A program made the translations under genes and the position numbers. Positions 34,740 through 42,037 of a stretch of 64,000 nt of DNA are shown in pieces (position 1 is the stretch's first letter; every line of letters begins with the position of its first letter). Where the stretch lies: positions 5,270,001-5,334,000 of the forward strand of contig NZ_JAJNEL010000001.1 in NCBI RefSeq assembly GCF_029428675.1, read 5' to 3'. Source of the DNA: Streptomyces sp. JH14 (GTDB lineage Bacteria; Actinomycetota; Actinomycetes; Streptomycetales; Streptomycetaceae). The notes beneath the pieces were generated by a model. That model saw only the letters and a list, made by a program, of their open reading frames with translations, ran no database searches and had not been told where the DNA came from.

Positions 34740-34786
34740 TACGAGTGAGGGTCCGTTGCCCACAGGGCGGCGGGCCCTCACTCGTA
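34740..34786. terminator. Terminator after cdsA
   Basis: TACGAGTGAGGG (34740-34751) pairs with CCCTCACTCGTA (34775-34786), with an inner GCCC-ACA-GGGC stem. It marks the left edge of the accessory region. Confidence 0.88.
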
Positions 34787-34869
34787 CCGGAAGGTGCCGA
34801 GAGGTGCACCGCCGGTCCGTCGTGGAATCGGTCACTGTTCCTGTGCGCGGCCGGGCCGTCCGCGGACCG

Positions 34870-35165
34870 TAAAAGGGCCGCCGACGTCGACTGTTCAGGG
34901 GATGACGCGCCCCCGCCCGGTTTCGGCGCGCTTACCGAGCTTGACCGGCACGGGTTCCGGGGCATGAAGGTGTCGTCCACGGCCGCAGTCAGCACAGCCG
35001 AGACTGTTGCGAAGATGCTGCGCCGGTACGACGACGCCAATCCGGCGTCTTCCAGCTGGCGCGTCCATGTACGGATGTGGCCCGGCCGGAAGGAAGCGAG
35101 CGGCCGCGACCCGAGGTAGGGGAAAGCGTGCAGTCGGAGTTGTGTCTCCGTCGTCGCCTGAGACC
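34870..35165 (-). pseudogene. Remnant of a tyrosine recombinase (integrase) core-binding domain
   Basis: The minus strand reads TQLRLHAFPYLGSRPLASFR, then PGHIRTWTRQLEDAGLASSY and RRSIFATVSAVLTAAVDD, then RNPCRSSSV. This is the N-terminal SAM-like domain of actinobacterial phage-type integrases (HVLPHLG, LRPSDIQ, VLTAAVDD and NPC are typical). After NPCRSSSV the homologous reading continues in another frame as TGRGRVIP and then meets TGA where these integrases usually have Trp. No catalytic R-H-R-Y domain remains. It is a frameshifted, truncated relic of an integrative element. Confidence 0.75.
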
Positions 35166-35475
35166 CCCCACATCCGCCCCGAGCTGCCTGACGCGCGCGC
35201 CACGCGGGCCCGCGACGTTCACGCTGGACCTCACCCGGCAGTTCGAAGTCAACGACAGCGACGGCGATCACGACCATTACGTGCAGGTGCACTGTGAACT
35301 CCGGTATGCCCATGCCGCCGAGCTGCAGGTCCTTGGACACTTCGAGTCGTGGTTCTTCCACGACGGCGGAGGCGACCTCGGCCGGTGGACCGAGGAGATG
35401 GTCAGCCGGGCGGCCTGGACGGTTGTCCGAGGACTCAGGCCCGTAGACATCAGGGTCTACCAGGAACAGGTGTAG
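35128..35475 (+). CDS. Hypothetical protein
   Basis: A 115-residue reading frame with GTG 35128 behind AGGGGA. Residues 30-115 look like a real folded protein (FTLDLTRQFEVNDSDGDHDH, YAHAAELQVLGHFESWFFHD, VVRGLRPVDIRVYQEQV). The first about 28 residues run antisense through the integrase relic and may be a false extension. I do not recognise the family. It stands alone between the relic and a frameshifted gene. The start is uncertain. Confidence 0.5.
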   Translation: MQSELCLRRRLRPPTSAPSCLTRAPRGPATFTLDLTRQFEVNDSDGDHDHYVQVHCELRYAHAAELQVLGHFESWFFHDGGGDLGRWTEEMVSRAAWTVVRGLRPVDIRVYQEQV

Positions 35476-35531
35476 TCGCCGTCGGGTGCGGGGCCGGTAG
35501 CGGAACCGTCCGGGGCCCAGCCTGTCATCGG

Positions 35532-35691
35532 CTACGACGGCGCCGTGCTGCGTTCGCAGTCGACGAAAACCCGGGCCACGTCCTTCTCCAGCTCGACGAT
35601 CCACCCCGTCGTCCAACAGAACGGTGGCGCCCTTGTCCGCCACGAAGTCGGCGGCGACCGGCTCGTGGGCGTCCACCGAGGTGACGAACAC
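35532..35691 (-). pseudogene. Small hypothetical gene broken by a frameshift
   Basis: From GTG 35691 the minus strand reads FVTSVDAHEPVAADFVADKG, then ATVLLDDG. The coding-like pattern then continues one frame over as WIVELEKDVARVFVDCERST to a TAG at 35532. The switch falls in a four-base homopolymer (CCCC on the plus strand, 35604-35607), so a single-base insertion explains it. It starts 18 bases after the stop of the gene at 35710. The product is not recognised. Confidence 0.5.
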
Positions 35692-35709
35692 CCCCGGTTC
35701 CTGCGGCCC

Positions 35710-36066
35710 TCAGTCCAGGCGCACCCGGGCGAAGCGCCCGTCCTGCAGCAGCAGGACCACCATGCGCACAGGGCCGATGCCGTCGACCGTGCGGTGCTTC
35801 ACGTCGCGCATCAGCCAGCACCACTGACCGTCCACCTGCCGGTACTTCCTGCCACCCCGCCCGGTCACGGTACCCACCGGGGAAGGCTGCACGTCATGGA
35901 GGTACTGCGCGGTCTCCCGGTGCGCGTACGGGCTGAGCCTTTTCACCGCGTCGGTGGCCAGTGTCCGCTCCTGCCGTTGCTGCTTCTCCCGCTGCTCGGC
36001 ATCCTGCGCGTCACGCTCCGCGCGAACCTTCTCGATCTCCTCATCCAGCGCCTGCCGGGCCGCCAC
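35710..36066 (-). CDS. Hypothetical protein with coiled-coil start
   Basis: A 118-residue frame from GTG 36066. Residues 5-35 are a charged coiled coil (EEIEKVRAERDAQDAEQREK). The rest includes LSPYAHRETAQYLHDVQPSP, GRGGRKYRQVDGQWCWLMRD and VVLLLQDGRFARVRLD. There is no ribosome-binding site, and the frame is open upstream to the end of the tetR gene, so it may be read through coupling or be a truncated relic. Not recognised. It lies in the decayed mobile-element segment. Confidence 0.4.
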   Translation of the reverse strand: MAARQALDEEIEKVRAERDAQDAEQREKQQRQERTLATDAVKRLSPYAHRETAQYLHDVQPSPVGTVTGRGGRKYRQVDGQWCWLMRDVKHRTVDGIGPVRMVVLLLQDGRFARVRLD

Positions 36067-36115
36067 AGGCGGCCGGGCTGCGGTCGGCCGAGGTGCTTTC
36101 GGCGGTACGAGGGCT

Positions 36116-36727
36116 TCAGTGCCCTTCCCTCGCTCTGTGAACCGTGCTGCCGGTCGGGGTGAGGCAGCGGCGCACGAGTGCGAGAGTGCGTTCGGTGACC
36201 GTGTCGAGGGGTGTGCCGTGTTCGACGGCGGCGAGGGCTGTGTGGAGCATTCCGGCGATCAGGTCGGCCGTGAGCGCAGGCTCGGGGGTGTCGAGCTCCC
36301 GGACGGCGGCGCGGAAGGGTTCGACCTGTTCCAGGTGGAGTTCCATCAGCCGTTGTTGGCAGGCCGGAGGAAGGCCGGCGTTCATGAGTGCGGCGGCGGG
36401 CCGGTGTGCGCCTCCGGCGCCGAGGCGGAGACTCTCCGCGAAGAAGGCTTCGACGCGTTCCAGCGGGCCGTTCGCGGTGGCCAGGGCGCGGGTGAGTGCC
36501 TCGTTGGAGCGCCGGAATGCTTCTTCCGTGATGGTGGACAGGAGAGCGGCTGAAGAGTCGAAGTACTGGTACACGCTGGAGCGGGCCAGGCCGGCGCGGG
36601 CGCCGACCGCCGCCGGTGTGACGGCGGTGGCGCCCTCGTTGACCAGGATGTCGATCGCTGCCTCGATCAGCGCCTCGCGTTGCTGGGCGCGGTGCTCGGC
36701 GACGGTGGAGGCGTTGATCTTCGGCAT
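36116..36727 (-). CDS. TetR family repressor of the adjacent ABC exporter
   Basis: The 203-residue product begins MPKINASTVAEHRAQQREAL and has the HTH AVTPAAVGARAGLARSSVYQYFDS, quoted as VGARAGLARSSVYQYF. It lies 60 bases downstream of the ABC ATPase gene on the same strand. The exporter promoter contains perfect palindromic half-sites (see 38706-38748), which this protein probably binds. The ligand is unknown; drug-type efflux control is an inference. Confidence 0.85.
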   Translation of the reverse strand: MPKINASTVAEHRAQQREALIEAAIDILVNEGATAVTPAAVGARAGLARSSVYQYFDSSAALLSTITEEAFRRSNEALTRALATANGPLERVEAFFAESLRLGAGGAHRPAAALMNAGLPPACQQRLMELHLEQVEPFRAAVRELDTPEPALTADLIAGMLHTALAAVEHGTPLDTVTERTLALVRRCLTPTGSTVHRAREGH

Positions 36728-36787
36728 GCGGGGCGGACTCCTGGGTGGCGGACGGGGCCGGGAGCGAGGTTCGGGTTGCGGCGCCGG

Positions 36788-37504
36788 TCAGGACAGGCGG
36801 CCGTCGACCATCTCGTACACCCGGTCGGCAGCGTCCATTATCGCCGTGTCGTGAGTGACCATGACCGTGGCCGTCCCGCGCTCGTGGGTCTGTTCGGCGA
36901 TCAGCCGTACCGCCTCGGCGGAGCGGACCCGGTCCAGCGCGGAGGTGGGTTCGTCCACGAGCAGGACGGCGGGGGAGGTCATCAGGGCCCGGGCCAGGCC
37001 CGCGCGCTGGCGTTCTCCTCCGGAGAGCTGGTGGGGCCGGGAGGCGGTGCGGTGGGTGAGTCCGACGACCTCGATGAGTTCGGCGGCCCGGGCGCGGGCT
37101 GCGGCGTCGAGGCGGCCGCCGATGTGCAGGGGCAGCAGGAGCTGTTCCAGGACCGTGAGAGAGGCCAGCAGGTTCGACTGCTGGAAGACGAAGCCGATGT
37201 GGCGACGCCGGGCGGCGGTGCGCTGCTTGTCCGGCAGGGTGGTCAGCTCGGTGCCGGCGATCCGGACGCTGCCGGAGGTGGGGCGCTGGAGGCCGCCGGC
37301 GACGGCGAGGAGGCTGGACTTGCCGGATCCGGAGGGGCCGACGACGGCAACGAACTCGCCGGGGGCGACGCTCAGGCTGACGTGGTCGAGGGCAGTGACG
37401 GCGGCGTCGCCGTCCCCCAGGGTGAGGGTGACGTCGTCCAGGCGCAGTCCGCCAGGGCCCGTGGTGTCCGCGGCGGCCTGGTGGTCGGTGGAGGTCGTGG
37501 TCAT
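36788..37504 (-). CDS. ABC transporter ATP-binding protein (MacB/LolD type)
   Basis: The 238-residue ATPase has Walker A GPSGSGKSS at 56-64, Q-loop FVFQQSNLLASLTV, signature LSGGERQRAGLARALM, Walker B AVLLVDEPTSALD and the H-loop MVTHDTAIMDAADRVYEM. It belongs to the class that pairs with FtsX-like permeases (MacB, LolCDE). ATG 37504 overlaps the permease stop (ATGA), so the two are coupled and probably form one exporter of hydrophobic or peptide compounds. Confidence 0.93.
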   Translation of the reverse strand: MTTTSTDHQAAADTTGPGGLRLDDVTLTLGDGDAAVTALDHVSLSVAPGEFVAVVGPSGSGKSSLLAVAGGLQRPTSGSVRIAGTELTTLPDKQRTAARRRHIGFVFQQSNLLASLTVLEQLLLPLHIGGRLDAAARARAAELIEVVGLTHRTASRPHQLSGGERQRAGLARALMTSPAVLLVDEPTSALDRVRSAEAVRLIAEQTHERGTATVMVTHDTAIMDAADRVYEMVDGRLS

Positions 37505-38628
37505 CGGGTGGCTCCCAGAGCGGTCAGGGGGTCGACGGCGGTGATGCGGCGGACGGCGACGACGGCGCCCACGGTTCCGAGGGCGATGAGGAGGCCGGAG
37601 GAGGTGGCGATGGCCGGGGCGGAGAGGGAGAAGGGGGCCTTGCCGATCATCGCGCTGCCCAGGGCCAGGCCTACGGCGGTGCCGAGGGCCGTGGCGCCGA
37701 CGAGCACGGCGACGACCTGGGCGAGCGCGTCGCGCAGGATGTATCCGGTGGGGGCGCCCAGTGCCTTCATCAGGGCGATCTCGGGCTTGCGCTGGACGGT
37801 CCAGACGGTGAAGAACGCGCCGACGACCAGGGCGGAGATGACGTACAGGAATCCCTTGATCAGGGCCATGGTGCTCGACTCGGCCTCGTAGCCGGGGGAC
37901 GCGTCGAACGTGGCCTCCTTGGTTTCGGCGAGGGTCCCGGTCGCCCTTTCCACCGCGGCGACGTCGGCGCCCGGCTTCAGGGTCAGGGCGACGGCTGTGG
38001 CCTGCCGGCTCGCGGCCTCGGGCAGGTCGCCGGGCAGGCCGTAGTGCAGGTGGCGCCACGTGTCGAGGTCTGCGTAGACGACGCCGATGTGGCCGTAGGA
38101 GACGGTCTCGTCGACCAGTCCCACGACCTTCAGCCGCACCCCGCTCCGGTCCGCGGTCAGGACGTCGCCGACCTGCACGCCCAGATCAGCGATTTCCCGG
38201 GTGATCACGATGCCCGCGCCGCCCTCTTTGAGGCCCTCGCCCTCGCTGGGCTTCGGGGTCAGAGCGGAGTCCGGTGCCATGCCGAAGACGGCGAGGTTTA
38301 CCTGCTCGCCCTTCTTGGCGCCCTGGGTCACCTGGGCGTTGACCAGGGTGTTCCCGAACGGCTCCGCGCGCTCCACGCCCGGGGCCTTGGACCACGCCTG
38401 CCAGTCCTCCTCTTCCACAGTCGAGCGGGAGAACTGCTCGCTGGTCGCCTTCTCGTCGAAGGCCATATGGGTCACGGGCAGCGCGCGCAGACCGGATATG
38501 CCGGCATCCGCCAGACCGGAGGCCAGTCCGGACAGCAGGACGCCGAGCACGGCGATGAGCGCGACGACCGCACCCATCAGGGCGAAACGACCGCGGGCGA
38601 AGCGCAGATCGCGTAGGGCGAGGAACAC
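37501..38628 (-). CDS. FtsX-like ABC transporter permease
   Basis: A 375-residue FtsX/MacB-type permease: an N-terminal helix (FALMGAVVALIAVLGVLLSG), a roughly 230-residue extracytoplasmic domain (LPVTHMAFDEKATSEQFSRS and following), then three helices (FLYVISALVVGAFFTVWTVQ, the cytosolic loop RKPEIALMKALGAPTGYILR, LVGATALGTAVGLALG, IALGTVGAVVAVRRI). It is the first gene of permease-ATPase-tetR on the minus strand, behind the palindromic operators. Confidence 0.92.
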   Translation of the reverse strand: MFLALRDLRFARGRFALMGAVVALIAVLGVLLSGLASGLADAGISGLRALPVTHMAFDEKATSEQFSRSTVEEEDWQAWSKAPGVERAEPFGNTLVNAQVTQGAKKGEQVNLAVFGMAPDSALTPKPSEGEGLKEGGAGIVITREIADLGVQVGDVLTADRSGVRLKVVGLVDETVSYGHIGVVYADLDTWRHLHYGLPGDLPEAASRQATAVALTLKPGADVAAVERATGTLAETKEATFDASPGYEAESSTMALIKGFLYVISALVVGAFFTVWTVQRKPEIALMKALGAPTGYILRDALAQVVAVLVGATALGTAVGLALGSAMIGKAPFSLSAPAIATSSGLLIALGTVGAVVAVRRITAVDPLTALGATR

Positions 38629-38705
38629 GGAACTCTCCGAGCGATGAAGGTGATGGGGGCATGACGACCGAGCACGTCAGCTCTTTACCTAAAGTTGACG
38701 ACTCA

Positions 38706-38748
38706 CGTGTCGGCATCTTATCGAATGTTGCCGACACGCCTGTCGGCA
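38706..38748. promoter_or_regulatory. TetR-type operators in the ABC exporter promoter
   Basis: Three half-sites are seen: TGTCGGCA (38708-38715), TGCCGACA (38729-38736) and TGTCGGCA (38741-38748). The last two form the perfect palindrome TGCCGACA-N4-TGTCGGCA. The first two form the wider CGTGTCGGCA-N13-TGCCGACACG. On the minus strand a TAAGAT hexamer sits between half-sites, 80-90 bases before the permease start, so binding would occlude the promoter. Confidence 0.8.
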
Positions 38749-38755
38749 CGTTGCA

Positions 38756-39172
38756 GTGGTGAGTCAGCTACGTGATCGCCCACGAGGGCGGACGGGACCA
38801 AGTCGCCGCCGGCCCGCTGTCCCGCACGCTCGTTCCAGAGCCCTCCACCCCATGACGTGCAGAAGCCCGGGAGCCGCACGGCGATCCGTCGACGCCGGTC
38901 CGGTCCACGGGCCGACGGCAGTCCAGGCGGAGGAAGGGAAGCCCGCGCAACGCGGTAACGGTCAAAGCCAATGCCTCCGCGGAGGATCGACCGGCACCGG
39001 GATGGGAGCTGGGTGAGTGGTGGGTTGGCGGGGAGGCGACGGCCTGCGACCTGGCGTTTTCGACAGCATGCACCAGCGGTCAGAGTACGATGAGGACGTG
39101 GTAAACCTCGCGTAGCCACCCCTCCGATCGGATGCAGTGCCTGCGGGAGGCGCGGGCCGCAAGGAGCAAGGC
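38756..39172. other. Intergenic region with no convincing gene
   Basis: About 420 bases between the exporter promoter and the PRC-barrel gene. The frames that stay open lack ribosome-binding sites and have no recognisable protein. I see nothing in it beyond possible promoter sequence near 39090-39110. Confidence 0.4.
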
Positions 39173-39529
39173 ATGATCCATTCAGCCGATATCCGCGAGT
39201 GGCGCAACCGGGACGTGATCGATCCCAAGGGACGCAAGATCGGAGCCCTGGAAGCGGTCTACGTGGACACCACCACCGACGCGCCGACCATGGCCACCGT
39301 CCGTACCGGACTGCCGACTCGGCACCGACTGGTCTTCGTGCCCCTCGACGAGGCAACGCTGGGCCCCGGGTACGTGAAGGTGGCGCACGGGAGAGGGCTG
39401 GTGAGGAAGGCGCCGTCCATGGGCATGGATGACGTCCTGCCGGTCGAGCGGGAAGAAGAAGTCTTCAAACACTACGAGAGGCCTTACGAGCGCGGTACTG
39501 GGAGCGGGCGCCGCCTCGCACGCCGCTGA
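39173..39529 (+). CDS. PRC-barrel domain protein
   Basis: The 118-residue product has an N-terminal PRC barrel (REWRNRDVIDPKGRKIGALE, AVYVDTTTDAPTMATVRTGL, HRLVFVPLDEAT) followed by a basic tail (ERPYERGTGSGRRLARR). PRC-barrel proteins of this size are common in Streptomyces stress and accessory loci and are thought to be small cytosolic binding proteins. AAGGAG lies 6-7 bases before ATG 39173. The tiny hydrophobic gene follows about 90 bases later. Confidence 0.85.
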   Translation: MIHSADIREWRNRDVIDPKGRKIGALEAVYVDTTTDAPTMATVRTGLPTRHRLVFVPLDEATLGPGYVKVAHGRGLVRKAPSMGMDDVLPVEREEEVFKHYERPYERGTGSGRRLARR

Positions 39530-39622
39530 CCAGCCTCCGTCGCAAGAGCGCCGAAGCCTGACCAAATCTCTGGTCACAGCGGGGCTCATTGCCCGCAGCA
39601 GAAGCTCGAGGATGTGCTCGCC

Positions 39623-39793
39623 ATGGCGCTTTTCCTGTTCCTGATCCTCGTGGCCATCGTCCTGGGAATCATCGGCGCGGTGGCGGACGGGCTGTTCTAC
39701 CTCCTGATCATCGGCATCGTGGTCTTCGTGGCAGACCTGGTCCTGTTCGGTATGCGCCGGTCCCGGCGCTCCCATCGACACTTCGTCCGGTGA
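39623..39793 (+). CDS. Small hydrophobic membrane protein
   Basis: A 56-residue ORF reads MALFLFLILVAIVLGIIGAV, ADGLFYLLIIGIVVFVADLV, LFGMRRSRRSHRHFVR: two predicted membrane helices and a basic end. The sequence pattern is typical of the small hydrophobic proteins common in Streptomyces. GAGG lies 10-11 bases before the ATG. Codon positions show strong third-position GC. The function is unknown. Confidence 0.7.
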   Translation: MALFLFLILVAIVLGIIGAVADGLFYLLIIGIVVFVADLVLFGMRRSRRSHRHFVR

Positions 39794-39929
39794 TGCCACC
39801 GCTGGTCGGCGACCCAGTACGGGCGAGAAACGGCGAAGCGAGCAGCTCAAAGACGTCGGGGCAGTCGTTGTAGGCGGGGGTGGATCCGATGCGGCGCATG
39901 GTGCTCCGTGCAGTGACAGGATCGGCGCT

Positions 39930-40409
39930 ATGGGCATCGAGACGGACTGGGTGTACCGGGTGTTCGAGCCGCACGGCTCGGAGGGATGGCGCCCCTACGG
40001 CAGCGACCCGGAACGGTGGCGGGGCACGATCACCGCCGACGATTCGAGCGAGGGCCCCCAGTACGCCCTCTCCCTCATCGTGGTCGACCTGATGACCGAG
40101 TGGAAGATGCACGGCCTGCACCGGGCGAAACACGTGCGGGTCTACCTCTGGCGCGACGAGGAGGGCGACTGGGAGGACGCCGACGCCATCGTGGAGGTCC
40201 GGCCGAGCAGCCACGCTGAGTTACCGGCGAGCGACCGGATCCGCGCACCGGTGGGATACCGGCCCGGGGCGAGCGATAGATGTCTGGTCAGGCGAGCGAG
40301 AGAGGCCGCCGCGCGAGCAATGGCTGCCGTTTTCCCCCCAGGTGTCCCCCCGCAGCACCAGGACCGAGGAGTCTCGCAGGCCGCAGCAGGTGCACGGAGC
40401 CCGCTGTAA
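39930..40409 (+). CDS. Hypothetical protein
   Basis: A 159-residue frame beginning MGIETDWVYRVFEPHGSEGW. The first about 95 residues (DPERWRGTITADDSSEGPQY, ALSLIVVDLMTEWKMHGLHR, HVRVYLWRDEEGDWEDADAI) look like a real soluble domain. The remainder is Ala/Arg/Pro-rich and resembles read-through of non-coding sequence, so the frame may be shifted near 40210. CAGGA is about 10 bases before the ATG. Not recognised. Confidence 0.5.
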   Translation: MGIETDWVYRVFEPHGSEGWRPYGSDPERWRGTITADDSSEGPQYALSLIVVDLMTEWKMHGLHRAKHVRVYLWRDEEGDWEDADAIVEVRPSSHAELPASDRIRAPVGYRPGASDRCLVRRAREAAARAMAAVFPPGVPPQHQDRGVSQAAAGARSPL

Positions 40410-40699
40410 ATCCGCCGGCCTCAGCGAATCGATGTCGCCTGCCGCGCGCGTGTGCGCCCTGCCGTTTGTACGTCACGCGGGCCATCTACCCGTCGAATGA
40501 CGGCAGTCTCTGACGGCAACGTCGGCATACCTGAGCGACCTTGATCGGAGCCCGGGGTACGCACTGCACCGTGCTGCGTTCGGCACCCAGGTGAGCAGAC
40601 GGCGCGGTCGAACTTACAAAGCAGATGTTGACCGACGTCGCGCACGATGGCCCCCGCGCTTTCAGCGTGTGGCCGGCGGGCGGCGATGGCAACCATGCG
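40410..40699. other. Intergenic region with no gene seen
   Basis: About 290 bases of mixed composition downstream of the hypothetical gene. No supported ORF, RNA gene or repeat was found before the terminator at 40700. Confidence 0.4.
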
Positions 40700-40725
40700 A
40701 AGGGGCGCCCCGGAGGGCGCCCCTT
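40700..40725 (-). terminator. Terminator of the DUF4396 gene
   Basis: AAGGGGCGCCC (40700-40710) pairs with GGGCGCCCCTT (40715-40725) around CGGA, 20 bases beyond the stop of the minus-strand DUF4396 gene. Confidence 0.85.
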
Positions 40726-40745
40726 TCCCGCGTGGATGCCCGCGG

Positions 40746-41276
40746 TCAGTGGTAGGCGTGGACGACGGCGTGGCCCTTGCCGCGGCCGATCATCCACTTG
40801 TTGACCGGGGTGGTGACCAGGAACGCGATCGCGAAGCCGCCGAGCAGAGCGCCCCAGAACAGGCCCTCGTCGAGGTGGGCGTCCATCGCGCCGGGGACCA
40901 GGGCGATGATGCCGTTGTCGACCAGCTCCATCACGGCGATCGAGAGGGTGTCGGCGGCCAGCGCGACCTTGACCGCGCTCTTGAAGTCCAGGCCGGCGCG
41001 GCGGACCGCGAACAGGGTGAACGAGTAGCCGAAGACGAACGCCAGCGTGATCGCGAGAACCATGGTGGGGGCGTTGCCCCACGCCAGGGCGGTGCCGATC
41101 GCCATGCCGAGGATCTCGCCGATCGCGCAGCCGGTCAGGCAGTGCAGAGTCGCCTTCGCCGCCATCGGCCACGACGCCCCGCCGTGTCCGCCATGACCTG
41201 CGTGGTCCGCACCGTGGTGGGCGGCGTGCTCGTGCGCGGCACTGTGGTGGTGTCCGGTGTGGTCCATGATCCTCAT
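40746..41276 (-). CDS. DUF4396 family membrane protein with His-rich start
   Basis: The 176-residue product has a His-rich cytosolic or metal-binding start (HTGHHHSAAHEHAAHHGADH), then four or five membrane helices. HCLTGCAIGEILGMAIG carries a His-Cys-x3-Cys set in the first helix; FVFGYSFTLFAVRRAGL and LVTTPVNKWMIGRGKG follow. DUF4396 proteins often lie beside copper genes. The CsoR-type palindrome 50-60 bases upstream suggests copper control. ATG 41276 is the longest start; ATG 41267 is an alternative with better spacing to GGGGG. Transport is an inference. Confidence 0.85.
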   Translation of the reverse strand: MRIMDHTGHHHSAAHEHAAHHGADHAGHGGHGGASWPMAAKATLHCLTGCAIGEILGMAIGTALAWGNAPTMVLAITLAFVFGYSFTLFAVRRAGLDFKSAVKVALAADTLSIAVMELVDNGIIALVPGAMDAHLDEGLFWGALLGGFAIAFLVTTPVNKWMIGRGKGHAVVHAYH

Positions 41277-41327
41277 CCCCCATTGCGTCTCATGCGAGGC
41301 CCTCTGCGGTCTCCCACCCCCTCAACA

Positions 41328-41346
41328 TATACCCCATGGGGGTATA
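41328..41346. promoter_or_regulatory. CsoR-type copper-responsive operator
   Basis: TATACCCC-ATG-GGGGTATA is a perfect palindrome (8-3-8) matching the known Streptomyces CsoR operator pattern of TATACCCC/GGGGTATA half-sites. It lies between the divergent DUF4396 gene and the DUF6153-type gene and could control both. No csoR gene is inside the window. Confidence 0.82.
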
Positions 41347-41398
41347 CTTCAATGTTGGTGACCCGGAGCGGTGGCCAGCCTTCATGGCGCAGGTGCTC

Positions 41399-41440
41399 GT
41401 GACCTGCCCCGGGTATCGTCTGGTACCCGGGGCAGGTCAC
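41399..41440 (+). other. 17-bp perfect hairpin in the leader of the DUF6153-type gene
   Basis: GTGACCTGCCCCGGGTA (41399-41415) pairs perfectly with 41424-41440 around an 8-base loop (TCGTCTGG). It lies between the CsoR-type operator and the ribosome-binding site of the gene at 41465. It could be an attenuator, a stabiliser or a terminator of leftward transcription. Confidence 0.65.
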
Positions 41441-41464
41441 GTCGACGGGAAAGGAGCCCGGCAC

Positions 41465-41926
41465 ATGGGCAGCGGACACCGGAGAGCGGGCACGGCCCGG
41501 CTCATCGCGGTCTGCGTGGCCCTGCTCGGACTGTTCCTGATGCACGGCGCTCCGGCCTCAGCCGCCGGGGGCTGCCACGAGGGCATGACGGCAGCGGCTG
41601 CACCATCTGCTGAGCACGCCGCACACACCGGTTCCGGATCGGCCGCGGCGGCCGCCGACACCGCCGTTGTGCATCACTTCGAGGCGGCCGCACCCAAGGA
41701 GCCGGCCGTGGCCGACTCCGCAGCAGGGGTCCACGGCACCTCCTGCGTGTCGACCGCCCCGCGCGTTCAGATCCCGCTGCCCGCGGGAGCCCTCGTCCTG
41801 GCCATCGCCATCACCCTCCTCGCGGCAGGGTCGCTCCACGCGGGGTGGACCCTGGGCCGGACCGGGCGCCGTGGCCCCCCGGGCGGGCGGCCACTCCTGC
41901 TGAACGTGTGCATTGCGCGGACGTGA
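41465..41926 (+). CDS. DUF6153-type small membrane protein
   Basis: The 153-residue product has an N-terminal membrane segment (LIAVCVALLGLFLMHGAPAS), then GGCHEGM, a His/Ala-rich extracytoplasmic loop with a further Cys (HGTSCVST) and a C-terminal helix (PAGALVLAIAITLLAAGSLH). The GLFLMHG pattern is that of the Streptomyces DUF6153 family, named from memory. AAGGAG lies 7 bases before ATG 41465. It is downstream of the copper-type operator, so a role in metal handling is plausible but inferred. Confidence 0.72.
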   Translation: MGSGHRRAGTARLIAVCVALLGLFLMHGAPASAAGGCHEGMTAAAAPSAEHAAHTGSGSAAAAADTAVVHHFEAAAPKEPAVADSAAGVHGTSCVSTAPRVQIPLPAGALVLAIAITLLAAGSLHAGWTLGRTGRRGPPGGRPLLLNVCIART

Positions 41927-41987
41927 CAGGTCCCTGACCCGAACCCCGGTCCTTCACCGAGGTCTCCGGGTCGACGCGACCTGTCAC
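41923..41987 (+). terminator. Hairpin overlapping the stop of the DUF6153-type gene
   Basis: GTGACAGGTC (41923-41932) pairs with GACCTGTCAC (41978-41987), with an inner GACCCG/CGGGTC pair. The TGA stop (41924-41926) is inside the left arm. Some read-through to the lipoprotein gene 50 bases downstream is possible. Confidence 0.6.
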
Positions 41988-42037
41988 CTTTCGCGCGCCA
42001 CCGGTCGTGGTGCGCCGCACGGAAAGAACCCCGCCTC

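Noticed and set aside
38718..39356. A 212-codon minus-strand frame across the exporter promoter and the PRC-barrel gene
   Set aside because: No ribosome-binding site, biased Arg/Pro composition and antisense overlap with a supported gene.
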